DNA from: Planctomycetota bacterium
GTDB lineage: Bacteria > Planctomycetota > Planctomycetia > Pirellulales > Pirellulaceae
NCBI GenBank assembly: GCA_026692885.1
Contig: JAPLNJ010000597.1
Location: 1 to 6,948 of the forward strand
Direction of reading: 5' to 3'
DNA length: 6,948 nucleotides
A program made the position numbers and the translations under genes. The notes under the pieces were generated by a model. The model worked only from the letters and a program-made list of their open reading frames with translations. It was not told the DNA's origin and ran no database searches. Positions 1 through 6,948 of the stretch are shown here, one piece after another (positions within the stretch are counted from its first letter, which is position 1; each line of letters opens with the position of its first letter).

Positions 1-79
1 CAGGCACCTCGCGAACAATGAAATCTCCCGAGTTTTTTGAGGTACCAGCTCGGAGCCAGTCCTATTTTTTCACTATCTC

Positions 80-89
80 GGAGGGAGGA
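80..89 (+). promoter_or_regulatory. Shine-Dalgarno sequence favouring the GTG start at 99
   Basis: The purine run GGAGGGAGGA ends about 9 nt before the GTG at 99 and contains two GGAGG-like cores. The ATG at 18 has no such motif in the 17 visible bases before it. This site is the main argument for the shorter DUF58 protein. Confidence 0.6.
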
Positions 90-98
90 AGAGTCCAC

Positions 99-1304
99 GT
101 GCTCAAACGTCGCGTCGTTACCATCGGCCGCGAAGGGGTCTACTACCTGTTCGTGCTGGGCTTCATCATGGGCGGGGCCGCCCTGCGCGACGTGAATCTC
201 CTGTTCGTTCTGGCGGGCCTGATGATCGGGCCGATGTTGTTGAATTGGCGGATGGTAGTGCTGGCCGTCCGGCAATTGGAGGTCGAACGGCGGCTGCCGA
301 AGCAGGTGTTCGCGGGCCAGCCGTTTCTGGTCCAGATGTTGGGCCATAATCGGCGGCCGCGGTTGGGCTCTTGGATGCTGGTGCTGGAGGACACCCTGCA
401 AGCCGAGGGGACGGATCCGGACAGCGGCAAGCGGTTCCCGCGGGTGGCTGCCCAAGTCCTATTGCCCTACGTCGCACCAGGCCGCTGGAGCCGAGCCGAC
501 TACCGCGTGGTCCTGCCCCAGCGCGGTGTGTATCGGTTTGGGCCGCTGCGCGCGAGCACGGGCTTTCCGCTGGGCCTGGTCCGGGCTTCCGTCCGCCAAG
601 GGCACGCCGAGCGTCTGGTGGTCTACCCGCGGCTGGGCCGGCTGTCGCCGGGCTGGACCGGAGTGCTGGAGGCGACGCCGTTCGGTCGCTATCAGACCTA
701 TCACCGTCAGGGGCCAGTGGACGGCGATTACTACGGCTTGCGGGAATGGCGGCGAGGCGACAGCCGCCGGTGGATCCACTGGCGCACGACGGCCAAGTTG
801 GGCAAGTTGGTGGTCCGTCAGTTCGAGCAGTTGCAGAATCGCGATTTGGCCCTGGTGCTGGACCTGTGGCGCCCCCCGGTGGCCACGCCGGAGGATCTGG
901 CCCGCGTCGAGCTGGCCGTCAGTTTCGCCGCGTCCGTGGTGGAAGAACTCTGTCGGCGCGGCGGCAGCCGCTTGATCGTGGCCCTGGCGGCCGAGGAGTC
1001 CGGGGCGTGGTCGGCCACGGCCAGTTCGCTGTTCGCGCGCCAGACGATGGAGCGGCTGGCAGTGGCCCGTGGTTGCGCGGAGAACCGGCTGGCGGAAACC
1101 CTGGGCAGCGTCGTGGAACAACTGCAGCCGGGCGTCCAGATGGCAGTCTTCAGCACGCGAAGCAGCCAGCTCGGGCAGGCGGCGCACAACGAAGTCTTTG
1201 CTGGCCGGCCGCGCCAGCAGCGGGGGCTGGCCCAAACGGTCTGGCTGAATGTCAGCGAGGCCCAAGTGGGCAGTGTTTTTCAGTTGGATCCGAGCCCGTC
1301 ATGA
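99..1304 (+). CDS. DUF58 domain membrane protein (VWA-like fold), partner of TgpA-type transglutaminase
   Basis: This gene encodes a DUF58 family protein of 401 residues if it starts at the GTG at 99. Two N-terminal membrane helices are visible (about residues 14-29 and 33-49). They are followed by a soluble region and the DUF58 signature around residues 208-243, which contains D-G-D-Y-Y-G-L-R, R-R-G-D-S and I-H-W-R-T-T-A-K (His227), then V-V-R-Q-F-E. The later VWA-like part contains L-V-L-D-L where related proteins often have a MIDAS-like motif. The GTG is preferred because a strong GGAGG-type Shine-Dalgarno lies before it and M-L-K-R-R-V then precedes the first helix, as I recall for homologues. 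An ATG at 18 would add 27 residues with A/T-rich third codon positions. However, it forms an ATGA overlap with a possible upstream stop, so it cannot be excluded. The stop overlaps the transglutaminase start, showing a tight operon. DUF58 genes commonly sit between moxR and tgpA. A chaperone or scaffold role in envelope assembly is likely, but no enzymatic function is established. Confidence 0.93.
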   Translation: MLKRRVVTIGREGVYYLFVLGFIMGGAALRDVNLLFVLAGLMIGPMLLNWRMVVLAVRQLEVERRLPKQVFAGQPFLVQMLGHNRRPRLGSWMLVLEDTLQAEGTDPDSGKRFPRVAAQVLLPYVAPGRWSRADYRVVLPQRGVYRFGPLRASTGFPLGLVRASVRQGHAERLVVYPRLGRLSPGWTGVLEATPFGRYQTYHRQGPVDGDYYGLREWRRGDSRRWIHWRTTAKLGKLVVRQFEQLQNRDLALVLDLWRPPVATPEDLARVELAVSFAASVVEELCRRGGSRLIVALAAEESGAWSATASSLFARQTMERLAVARGCAENRLAETLGSVVEQLQPGVQMAVFSTRSSQLGQAAHNEVFAGRPRQQRGLAQTVWLNVSEAQVGSVFQLDPSPS

Positions 1305-3823
1305 ACATCGAACGCGCGCTGCAAATCCAAATCGCCGCCCTGACCACCATCGGAGCCGTGCTGTTGGGCATGGGGCAGCAGGCCTCGTGGCTGCCGCTGT
1401 TAGGCGTGTTGGCCGCCTTCAGTTCCGTGCTCTTCACGGATACCTGGCAGTGGTTTCACCTGCACCGGGTGGTGGGTAACGTGGCAGCCGTCGCAGCCCT
1501 GTTTGTGTCCTTGAGCGGTTTCTTCAACAGCGACACCAAAGGCCAATTGGGGTCGATTGCCAGCCTGCTGATCTACATGCAGGTGGTGTTGTTCTATCAG
1601 CGGAAGAGTCCGCGGGTGTATTGGCAGTTGGCCTTACTGAGCCTACTGCAAGTCGTGGTCGCGGCGGCCTTGAATGTGCGGTTCGAGTTTGGGGTGCTGC
1701 TGGTGCTGTATGCCGCCTTGGCCATTTCCACCTTAGCCTTCCTGTTCGTACACCGGGAGCTGTTGCGCGTGGCGGAGGCCACGCCGGGGGCCGGCGGGGG
1801 GCATCGCCGGACGTGGTCCGCGGGGCCGGCCGCACCAGGCGCGGGGCGAGTCGCGTCCCCACGGTTGAATCGGAGACCGGTCATCTCGTCGGTCGCCGCA
1901 GTCGAGCCGTTGAGCCGTGCCATTGTCGGCTGGGGCTTCGCCAAACAAATTGCCGGCCTGGGCGTGACCACGTTCGTGTTCGCGGTGGTCCTGTTCTTTG
2001 CCGCTCCGCGTCTGGAGAGTTCCGCCCGGCGGTCGCTGCATACGCCAACGCAGCACGTCGTGGGCTTCTCGTCCGAGGTCCTCCTGGGCGACCTGGACGA
2101 AATCCTGCAAAGCGACGAGACCGTGATGCGGGTCAGCTTTCGCGAGCCGAAGACGAATCTGCCGTACCGCGTCTCGGGAGACCCCTACATCCGCGGGTCG
2201 ATTCTGACTAACTATGTCTGTCGGGATGACGAAGGACGGTGGACGCAACCCGTCAGGATGTGGCCGCCTCGGGAGTTCACGGCGGACGCCGGGCTGGCGA
2301 GCATGCTGTCCTTGACGCGCCGACCCTCCTCCCTCTTGCGTCTCGGGCCACCGCCGCCCAACGTGCCCCTCGTGCGTTTGGACGTGGTTTTGGAACCTCT
2401 GGAGGAACCCGTTGTGTTCGGCGTGTTTCCCGCGTACCGCCTACCGGACACATCCGACAGCATAAATTACCACCCGGTCACCGAGCAGTTGTTGCGTAAC
2501 CTGCCCCGCGACGGGGAACAGCGGACGGAGTTCCGGTATGCGTGCAGCACCACCGGCTTTCGGGGTGGCCTGCAGATCGATGCGACGCCGCACGCGAGTC
2601 GGCTGCAGTCACTCCCGGAACGCTGGTTGCTGGAGCAGGAAAAGACCCGTTTGTTGCAGTTTGACGCGGACCGCTTTCCGCGTTTGGCGGCCCTGGCCGA
2701 CACGATCGTCCGAGCACAGCAGACGTCATCGGCGGATCACGTCGCCGTAGCGCGGGCTTTACGAAATTACTTTCAGGCACCCGGCCGATACACCTACTCG
2801 TTGGACTTCCGCAACGTTCCGCGTCAGCGGAAACTGGATCCCATCGAGGACTTTGCGACGCAGCATCGCACCGGGCACTGCGCCTATTTTGCCAGTGCCC
2901 TGGCCATGATGTTGCGCAGTCAAGGAATCCCTTCCCGGTTAGTGGTCGGCTTCAAGTGTGACAACTTCAACGCTGTGGGCGGCTACTACCAGGTCCTGCA
3001 ACGGCAGGCCCACGTCTGGGTCGAAGCCTACCTGGAGCCGGAGGCGGTCGCGGCGGTCGTGCCTGCGGGCAGCGACACCAGTCCCGGCGGCGGTTGGCTG
3101 CGTCTCGACCCGACCCCGGGTGCCGACGTCGACAAGGCCAAGCAAATGCAGCAGGGCCTTATGTCGCTGATCGACGACGGGCTGGACTACGCCCGCACGA
3201 TCTGGAGCGACTATATCTTGGGACTGACCGCCAAACGGCAGCGCGAGACGATTTTCGACCCGGTCGTGGAGAAGGCCGACCCCCAAGCCTGGTCGGCCTC
3301 TTGGAAGCGGTTGGCGGAACAGCGGGTGGCGGTCCTGGCTCAATTGGCCGAGTTCTGGCGGACCTGCTGGTGGTTGGTGCTGGCCGGGGTGGTGCTGCTG
3401 ATCGTGGGCCTGATCCTGCGGGTGAAGGCGAAACGACCCCACCTGCTGGCGATCGTAGCGGCCGTGCGCCCGTGGGTCTCGAAATGGACGGGCCGGAACG
3501 GCTCGCAGGGACCAGGACGCGGGAACCACCCGGTGGCGTTCTACCGACGGTTCGAGAGTTTGCTGGCGAAGTACGGTGCCACGCGGCCGGCGAGCAAAAC
3601 GCCGCGGGAGTTCGCCGCCGAATTCGCCGCCCAGCAGCTGGTCTGCGGACAGGCCGAGTCGCTCGGTCCCGTGATGGAGGCCATTGTCGCCGCTTTCTAC
3701 CGGGTACGTTACGGCCAGCTGCCGCTGGACGAACCGCAAGCCCGTTGGCTGGACGCCGAGTTAACACGGTTGGAGCAGGAGCTCAAGCTCAACGAGTCTG
3801 GTTGCGGCCCCCAGCCGCGTTAG
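1301..3823 (+). CDS. TgpA-type membrane transglutaminase-like protein (TgpA_N/DUF3488 + transglutaminase + DUF4129)
   Basis: This is an 840-residue membrane protein starting at the ATG at 1301, which overlaps the DUF58 stop (ATGA). The reading frame is open far upstream, but that part is antisense-of-frame shadow over DUF58. About six helices lie in residues 8-150. A charged Gly/Pro/Ala-rich cytoplasmic loop (about 155-205) and a seventh helix (216-235) follow. Residues 236-689 should be periplasmic and hold the transglutaminase-like domain. Its predicted triad is Cys527 in T-G-H-C-A-Y-F-A, His571 in A-H-V-W-V-E-A-Y and Asp603 in L-R-L-D-P-T-P. An eighth helix (690-708) leads to a basic stop-transfer segment and a DUF4129 domain (about 743-828, beginning H-P-V-A-F-Y-R-R-F). 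This order matches Pseudomonas aeruginosa TgpA, whose natural substrate is not settled. The enzyme may crosslink or cleave envelope proteins. The Cys-His spacing (44) is typical, but the His-Asp spacing (32) is about 16 residues longer than in simple family members. Co-transcription with DUF58 is expected. Confidence 0.95.
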   Translation: MNIERALQIQIAALTTIGAVLLGMGQQASWLPLLGVLAAFSSVLFTDTWQWFHLHRVVGNVAAVAALFVSLSGFFNSDTKGQLGSIASLLIYMQVVLFYQRKSPRVYWQLALLSLLQVVVAAALNVRFEFGVLLVLYAALAISTLAFLFVHRELLRVAEATPGAGGGHRRTWSAGPAAPGAGRVASPRLNRRPVISSVAAVEPLSRAIVGWGFAKQIAGLGVTTFVFAVVLFFAAPRLESSARRSLHTPTQHVVGFSSEVLLGDLDEILQSDETVMRVSFREPKTNLPYRVSGDPYIRGSILTNYVCRDDEGRWTQPVRMWPPREFTADAGLASMLSLTRRPSSLLRLGPPPPNVPLVRLDVVLEPLEEPVVFGVFPAYRLPDTSDSINYHPVTEQLLRNLPRDGEQRTEFRYACSTTGFRGGLQIDATPHASRLQSLPERWLLEQEKTRLLQFDADRFPRLAALADTIVRAQQTSSADHVAVARALRNYFQAPGRYTYSLDFRNVPRQRKLDPIEDFATQHRTGHCAYFASALAMMLRSQGIPSRLVVGFKCDNFNAVGGYYQVLQRQAHVWVEAYLEPEAVAAVVPAGSDTSPGGGWLRLDPTPGADVDKAKQMQQGLMSLIDDGLDYARTIWSDYILGLTAKRQRETIFDPVVEKADPQAWSASWKRLAEQRVAVLAQLAEFWRTCWWLVLAGVVLLIVGLILRVKAKRPHLLAIVAAVRPWVSKWTGRNGSQGPGRGNHPVAFYRRFESLLAKYGATRPASKTPREFAAEFAAQQLVCGQAESLGPVMEAIVAAFYRVRYGQLPLDEPQARWLDAELTRLEQELKLNESGCGPQPR

Positions 3824-3834
3824 CGAACTCCCCA

Positions 3835-4620
3835 TCAGAAGCCCATCTTTTCCCGGAGCCACACGAGCAGCTCGCGGTACTGACGTTCTTCGTCGGACGT
3901 CATCCGGGTGGCGTGATCGGCGTCGGGCAAGACCAGGACGCGTTGCTCACCCGCGTAGACATCCAGGACCAGACGCTGGTAGTTCGGCGCGATCAACGTG
4001 TCGCTGCCGGAGGTGATAAAGACCGCCGGCGACTGGGCTCGCCGGGCGTTGCGGATGCAGTCTAGTTCTACAGGGATGTGTCGGACGAGCAGGCGGACGC
4101 CTAGGCCCAGGTTCCACCAACCGTAACGACCTACGATGACTTCGACCAGTGGCGGCGGGTTCCGCAGAATTAGGCCGGCCAACGGCAAGATTGCGGCCAG
4201 GTGCAGGGCACTCGCACAACCCAGGCTGTTGCCGGTGACCAACACCGGTCGCCCGGCGGCGTGGCGTTGCAGTTCTTGGTAAACCGTGCGCGCCACCGGA
4301 GCCAACTCTTGCAAGCGAGCTTTGCCGGTGCTGCCGCCGTAACCGGGCGGATTGACCGCCCACAGCTCGATGCAGCGATCCGGCCAGCAGTCCGCCGGAT
4401 GATCGGTCGAGCGTTCGGCTCGGCCGGCGGTGCCAGGGAACTTGAGCACGAACAGCTCCGGTTCACGCCCGTCAGCGCCGCCGACTCGGTGCGTCCAGAC
4501 CTCCAGTTGGCCCTCGCCGAACGCGATCAGCCGTCGGGATTTGCCCTCCGGCGGAAGCGGGTGCCGCGTGGGCCGCAACACGAGCCGGTCCACGAGGCGA
4601 CGGAGGAGGGGTTGGCCCAT
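3835..4620 (-). CDS. Alpha/beta hydrolase (serine hydrolase, S33/BAAT-like)
   Basis: This is a 261-residue cytoplasmic alpha/beta hydrolase with no signal peptide. The nucleophile elbow is G-N-S-L-G with Ser132. The probable acid is Asp207 in S-G-S-D-T-L-I, and the base is His236 in D-A-D-H-A-T-R, so the catalytic triad is complete and correctly ordered. F-P-G-T-A-G (61-66) is the probable oxyanion-hole loop, and P-P-G-Y-G-G-S-T-G (91-99) is a conserved loop common in esterase and peptidase-like members. The substrate cannot be predicted. The ATG at 4620 is the only usable upstream start: in the same frame the next codons back contain no ATG, GTG or TTG before a TAG at 4701-4699, which lies inside the GTAG of the neighbouring repeat. 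No clear Shine-Dalgarno is seen. The gene follows metG on the same strand, 85 nt downstream and across the inverted repeat, and may be co-transcribed with it. It converges on the transglutaminase gene with 11 nt between stops. Confidence 0.9.
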   Translation of the reverse strand: MGQPLLRRLVDRLVLRPTRHPLPPEGKSRRLIAFGEGQLEVWTHRVGGADGREPELFVLKFPGTAGRAERSTDHPADCWPDRCIELWAVNPPGYGGSTGKARLQELAPVARTVYQELQRHAAGRPVLVTGNSLGCASALHLAAILPLAGLILRNPPPLVEVIVGRYGWWNLGLGVRLLVRHIPVELDCIRNARRAQSPAVFITSGSDTLIAPNYQRLVLDVYAGEQRVLVLPDADHATRMTSDEERQYRELLVWLREKMGF

Positions 4621-4640
4621 GCGCGCGACTGCCTGTTGTT

Positions 4641-4702
4641 GTAGGTCAGGCTTTCCAGCCTGACACTTGCTGGTCGACGTCAGGCTGGAAAGCCTGACCT
4701 AC
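4641..4702. repeat. REPIN-like element: two inverted GTAG-headed REP palindromes
   Basis: Two perfect 24-bp arms (4641-4664 and 4679-4702) are reverse complements of each other around a 14-nt spacer. Each arm read inward begins with GTAG, followed by its own small hairpin with 8-bp stem GTCAGGCT / AGCCTGAC and loop TTCC. A GTAG tetranucleotide at the foot of a small palindrome, in inverted pairs, is the known architecture of REP sequences and REPINs mobilised by RAYT transposases of the IS200/IS605 (Y1) superfamily. No RAYT gene is in the window, so the mobilising enzyme would act in trans. The element starts 3 nt beyond the metG stop and ends 20 nt before the hydrolase ATG. Its RNA would form either one 24-bp hairpin or two small ones. 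It could therefore attenuate transcription or stabilise the upstream metG mRNA 3' end. The structure is certain; the REPIN identity is inferred. Confidence 0.85.
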
Positions 4703-4705
4703 CAC

Positions 4706-6847
4706 TCAATGCACCCGCTGCCCCGGCTGGGCACCCGTGTCCGGACTCAGCAGGAACACGTTCGCCTCGCCCGGTCCACAGGCCGTGACCATGCCTTCAC
4801 TGAGACCGAACTTCATCTTACGCGGCGCAAGATTGGCGACGACCACCACCAACCGACCGACCAGTTGCTCCGGCTTGTAGGCCGCTTTGATCCCGGCGAA
4901 GACCGTCTTTCGCGCGTCGCCGCCCAAGCTGAGCGTCAGCTTCAGCAGCTTCTTCGCCTCCGGGACGTCTTCGGCGGCGATCACACGGGCGACTCGCCAA
5001 TCTACCTTATTGAAATCGTCGATCGTGCATTCGGGGGCGAACGGTTCGGCCTGCAACGGCTGGTCGCTGTCCTGGTAGGCCGGGGCCGTGGTCAGTCCAT
5101 CCGGGGGCTGATGCCCCCCGCTCGCCGATACCGCCGGGGCCGTCAGCGAGACCTCCGGGGGCTGCTGTCCTCCGCTCGCCGATGCGGTCGGAGCAGTTGT
5201 GGCCACCGGCTGTTCTTTGCTGTCTTCGATCATGGCATCCAGATCCTTTCTTTCCACACGTTTGAGCATATGTTCGAACTCGCCGACCGGCGTACCGACC
5301 AGCGGCGACTTGGCTTCCTGCCAGTTGGCGATCGGTCGGTACAACAACTCGCCCGTCTGTTTGGCCAATCGCGGCAACACGGGGGCGAGGTAGATCGCCA
5401 ACTGCCGGAACAGATTCAACGCCACCGTACACACGTCCTGCAGCCGTTGCGTCTGATCGGGTTGCTTGCGCAGGTTCCAGGGTGCGGCCGCTTCCACGTA
5501 GGGGTTGGCCCGATCCGCCAACTCCATCACAAGCCGCATGGCTTTGTTGAAATCGCAGGCTTCGTAGGCGGCCGCAATTTCGTCACCCAGGGACGCCGCG
5601 TAGGCGAACAATCCGCCGTCGTCGGGATACGTCGGCGACAGTCCCGTATCGGCCACGAACTTGGCCGTGCGGCTGGCCAGATTCACGACCTTGCCGACCA
5701 AGTCGGCGTTGATCTTGGCGACGAATTCATCAAGGTTCAGGTCCAGATCGTCCAGTCGCGGTCCGAGCTTGGCCGCATAGTAGTACCGCAAGTACGACGG
5801 GTCGAGATACTTCAGATACGTTGCGGCTTGGACGAAGGTGCCTTTGCTCTTGGACATCTTTTCGCCGCCGACGGTCAGGAAGCCGTGGATGTGGACCTTG
5901 GTCGGCAGGCTGAATTCCGCCGTCTTGAGCATGCCGGGCCAGAACAGCGTGTGGAAATAGGTGATGTCTTTGCCGATGAAGTGGTGCACCTCGGTCTGCG
6001 GGCTGCGCCACCATTGGTCGAAATCTTCGCCCTGCCGCTGACACCACTGCCGCGTCGAACCGATGTACCCGATCGGCGCGTCGAACCACACGTACCAATA
6101 GTTGCCGGGGCTGTCGGGGATCTCGAAGCCGAAATACGGTGCGGGCCGCGAGATGTCCCAATCCCGCAACGGCTCGCCCAGGAAATGGCCTTTCAGGTAA
6201 TTGGCGACTTCCGTCTGCAAATGCTCGCCGCACTGCGTCCACTGTTCTAAGAAGGGGTGGAGTTGCTCCAATTCCACGAACAGATGTTTGGCCGCGCGCG
6301 GCTCCGGCGTGGCCCCGGACAGCGTGCTGACCGGGTTGAGCAAGTCGGCCGGTGTGTAGGTCGCCCCGCATTTGTCGCAGTTGTCGCCGTATTGGTCCGC
6401 CGCGTGGCACTTGGGACAGGTGCCTTTGACGAAGCGATCCGCCAGGAACGTGCCGGCGACGGGATCGAACAGCTGCGTGACTTCCTTCTCGAGGACCAAG
6501 CCAGCCTTCCGCAGCGCGGCCCAGATCTCATGGCAGACCTCCCGGTTCTCCGGGCTGTTGGTACTGCCATAGTTGTCGAACGCGACCTCGAACCCGTCGA
6601 AGTCCCGCTGGTGCTGGTGCTGCATTTCCGCGATCAAGGCCTCTTCGCTACGGCCTTCCTGGCGGGCTCGAATCATGATCGCGGTGCCGTGCGTGTCGTC
6701 GGCGCAAATGTAGATACACCGCTGCCCACGCAGCTTTTGGAAACGCACCCAGATATCGGTCTGGAGGTATTCCACCAAGTGCCCGAGGTGAATCGGGCCG
6801 TTGGCGTACGGCAATGCCGAAGTCACGAGGATCCTACGCTGAGTCAT
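4706..6847 (-). CDS. metG: Methionine--tRNA ligase (methionyl-tRNA synthetase) with C-terminal tRNA-binding domain
   Basis: This class I aminoacyl-tRNA synthetase charges tRNA-Met with methionine using ATP, in the cytoplasm. It has 713 residues, close to the 677 of E. coli MetG plus a longer linker. The Rossmann catalytic domain carries the HIGH-type motif H-L-G-H (20-23), the methionine-pocket regions around [10 protein letters not shown] (251-260) and H-F-I-G-K-D (289-294), and K-M-S-K-S (330-334). A zinc knuckle has Cys144, Cys147, Cys157 and Cys160, the single-zinc four-cysteine type. The anticodon-binding helical domain retains Asn389, Arg393 and Trp457, equivalent to E. coli Asn391, Arg395 and Trp461. 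Residues about 540-605 form a low-complexity linker containing two 18-residue repeats. Residues about 607-713 are the Trbp111/EMAP-II-like OB-fold that improves tRNA binding and dimerisation. The start is supported by a GGAG ribosome-binding site. The gene appears intact and functional. Confidence 0.99.
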   Translation of the reverse strand: MTQRRILVTSALPYANGPIHLGHLVEYLQTDIWVRFQKLRGQRCIYICADDTHGTAIMIRARQEGRSEEALIAEMQHQHQRDFDGFEVAFDNYGSTNSPENREVCHEIWAALRKAGLVLEKEVTQLFDPVAGTFLADRFVKGTCPKCHAADQYGDNCDKCGATYTPADLLNPVSTLSGATPEPRAAKHLFVELEQLHPFLEQWTQCGEHLQTEVANYLKGHFLGEPLRDWDISRPAPYFGFEIPDSPGNYWYVWFDAPIGYIGSTRQWCQRQGEDFDQWWRSPQTEVHHFIGKDITYFHTLFWPGMLKTAEFSLPTKVHIHGFLTVGGEKMSKSKGTFVQAATYLKYLDPSYLRYYYAAKLGPRLDDLDLNLDEFVAKINADLVGKVVNLASRTAKFVADTGLSPTYPDDGGLFAYAASLGDEIAAAYEACDFNKAMRLVMELADRANPYVEAAAPWNLRKQPDQTQRLQDVCTVALNLFRQLAIYLAPVLPRLAKQTGELLYRPIANWQEAKSPLVGTPVGEFEHMLKRVERKDLDAMIEDSKEQPVATTAPTASASGGQQPPEVSLTAPAVSASGGHQPPDGLTTAPAYQDSDQPLQAEPFAPECTIDDFNKVDWRVARVIAAEDVPEAKKLLKLTLSLGGDARKTVFAGIKAAYKPEQLVGRLVVVVANLAPRKMKFGLSEGMVTACGPGEANVFLLSPDTGAQPGQRVH
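5087..5194 (-). repeat. Two tandem 54-bp units with palindromic core, in frame within metG linker
   Basis: Two consecutive 54-bp units encode residues 552-569 and 570-587 of MetG, each of the form A-P-x-x-S-A-S-G-G-(Q/H)-Q-P-P-(E/D). The best conserved part is a 29-nt core at 5101-5129 and 5155-5183, differing at three bases only. The core at 5101 contains a perfect GGGGGC / GCCCCC palindrome with a TGAT loop (5103-5118). In the other core this palindrome is degraded. All three differences fall on third codon positions (two Gly GGG/GGA changes and one His CAT / Gln CAG). The unit lies between the anticodon-binding and tRNA-binding domains, where extra flexible sequence should be tolerated. 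It resembles a dispersed palindromic repeat that has been absorbed into a coding region. Confidence 0.82.
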
Positions 6848-6852
6848 GAGTG

Positions 6853-6856
6853 CTCC
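6853..6856 (-). promoter_or_regulatory. metG Shine-Dalgarno (GGAG)
   Basis: Read on the minus strand, GGAG is followed by a 5-nt spacer (CACTC) and the metG ATG at 6847. This fixes the metG start, which also places the catalytic domain motifs at the usual distance from the N-terminus. The rest of 6848-6948 is non-coding as far as can be seen. It has a TTGAAA hexamer on the minus strand near 6918-6923 but no convincing -10 box at the right distance, so no promoter is called. Confidence 0.7.
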
Positions 6857-6948
6857 ATCCGCTGGGTGCGAAGTGTCGGTATGGCTGGTTAGGATCGGCG
6901 CATCAATAACTGTCGGGTTTTCAAAGTAGTCATCACGCTCCGCCGTGA

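Noticed and set aside
1..40. Possible 3' end of an upstream gene (stop TGA at 19-21 in one frame or TGA at 38-40 in another)
   Set aside because: Fewer than 14 codons are visible in either frame and neither matches a recognisable C-terminus, so no partial gene can be supported.
371..1300. Upstream extension of the transglutaminase frame across the DUF58 gene
   Set aside because: The translation here is Gly/Arg/Pro-rich shadow sequence. The recognisable membrane protein begins at the ATG at 1301, which overlaps the DUF58 stop.
1791..1810. CCGGCG/CGCCGG inverted repeat in the transglutaminase loop, sharing GCGGGGGGCATC with the metG repeat core
   Set aside because: The shared stretch is 12 nt of very GC-rich sequence and the flanks do not match. 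Chance similarity in a Gly/Pro/Ala-rich linker is more likely.
3094..4065. A + strand open frame spanning the transglutaminase end and the hydrolase end
   Set aside because: It overlaps two well-supported genes in other frames and has the composition of a GC-rich shadow frame.
4667..6250. A 527-codon open frame on the + strand opposite metG
   Set aside because: It is antisense to an unambiguous metG, begins inside the inverted repeat, and its Arg/Gly/Gln-rich translation has no recognisable domain. Long antisense frames are common in GC-rich DNA.
6848..6948. A sigma-70-like promoter for metG on the minus strand (TTGAAA near 6918-6923)
   Set aside because: No acceptable -10 hexamer lies 16-18 nt downstream, so the single -35-like match is not enough.

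Overview
The window is a GC-rich bacterial chromosome segment with four complete protein-coding genes in two convergent pairs. Family resemblance of the DUF58 and transglutaminase proteins, and the style of the GC-rich palindromic repeats, suggest a planctomycete (Pirellulales-like). This is recall-based inference, because no rRNA or other lineage marker is present.

Left half, + strand (about 99-3823): a two-gene operon joined by an ATGA stop/start overlap. The first gene encodes a DUF58 membrane protein. The second encodes a TgpA-type membrane transglutaminase-like protein with a TgpA_N (DUF3488) membrane region, an exported Cys-His-Asp domain, a further membrane helix and a cytoplasmic DUF4129 tail. 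DUF58 and TgpA genes usually follow a MoxR AAA+ ATPase gene. If one is present here it lies just outside the left edge. The operon probably makes a cell-envelope complex of unknown substrate.

Right half, - strand (6847 down to 3835): metG, a full-length methionyl-tRNA synthetase with a four-cysteine zinc site and a C-terminal Trbp111/EMAP-II-like tRNA-binding domain, followed by a small alpha/beta hydrolase gene. The 85-nt gap between them is mostly filled by a perfect 62-bp inverted repeat. It has the architecture of a REPIN: two GTAG-headed REP hairpins facing each other. A second, unrelated palindromic repeat is present as two tandem 54-bp units inside metG, in frame, and forms the linker before the tRNA-binding domain.

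The two gene pairs converge with only 11 nt between their stop codons (3824-3834) and no recognisable terminator. The remaining non-coding DNA is 1-98 (or 1-17, depending on the DUF58 start) and 6848-6948, the latter holding the metG ribosome-binding site. No RNA genes, CRISPR arrays, insertion sequences or defence genes were seen. The genes are ordinary. The notable content is the two repeat elements around and within metG, and some start-site and active-site details.
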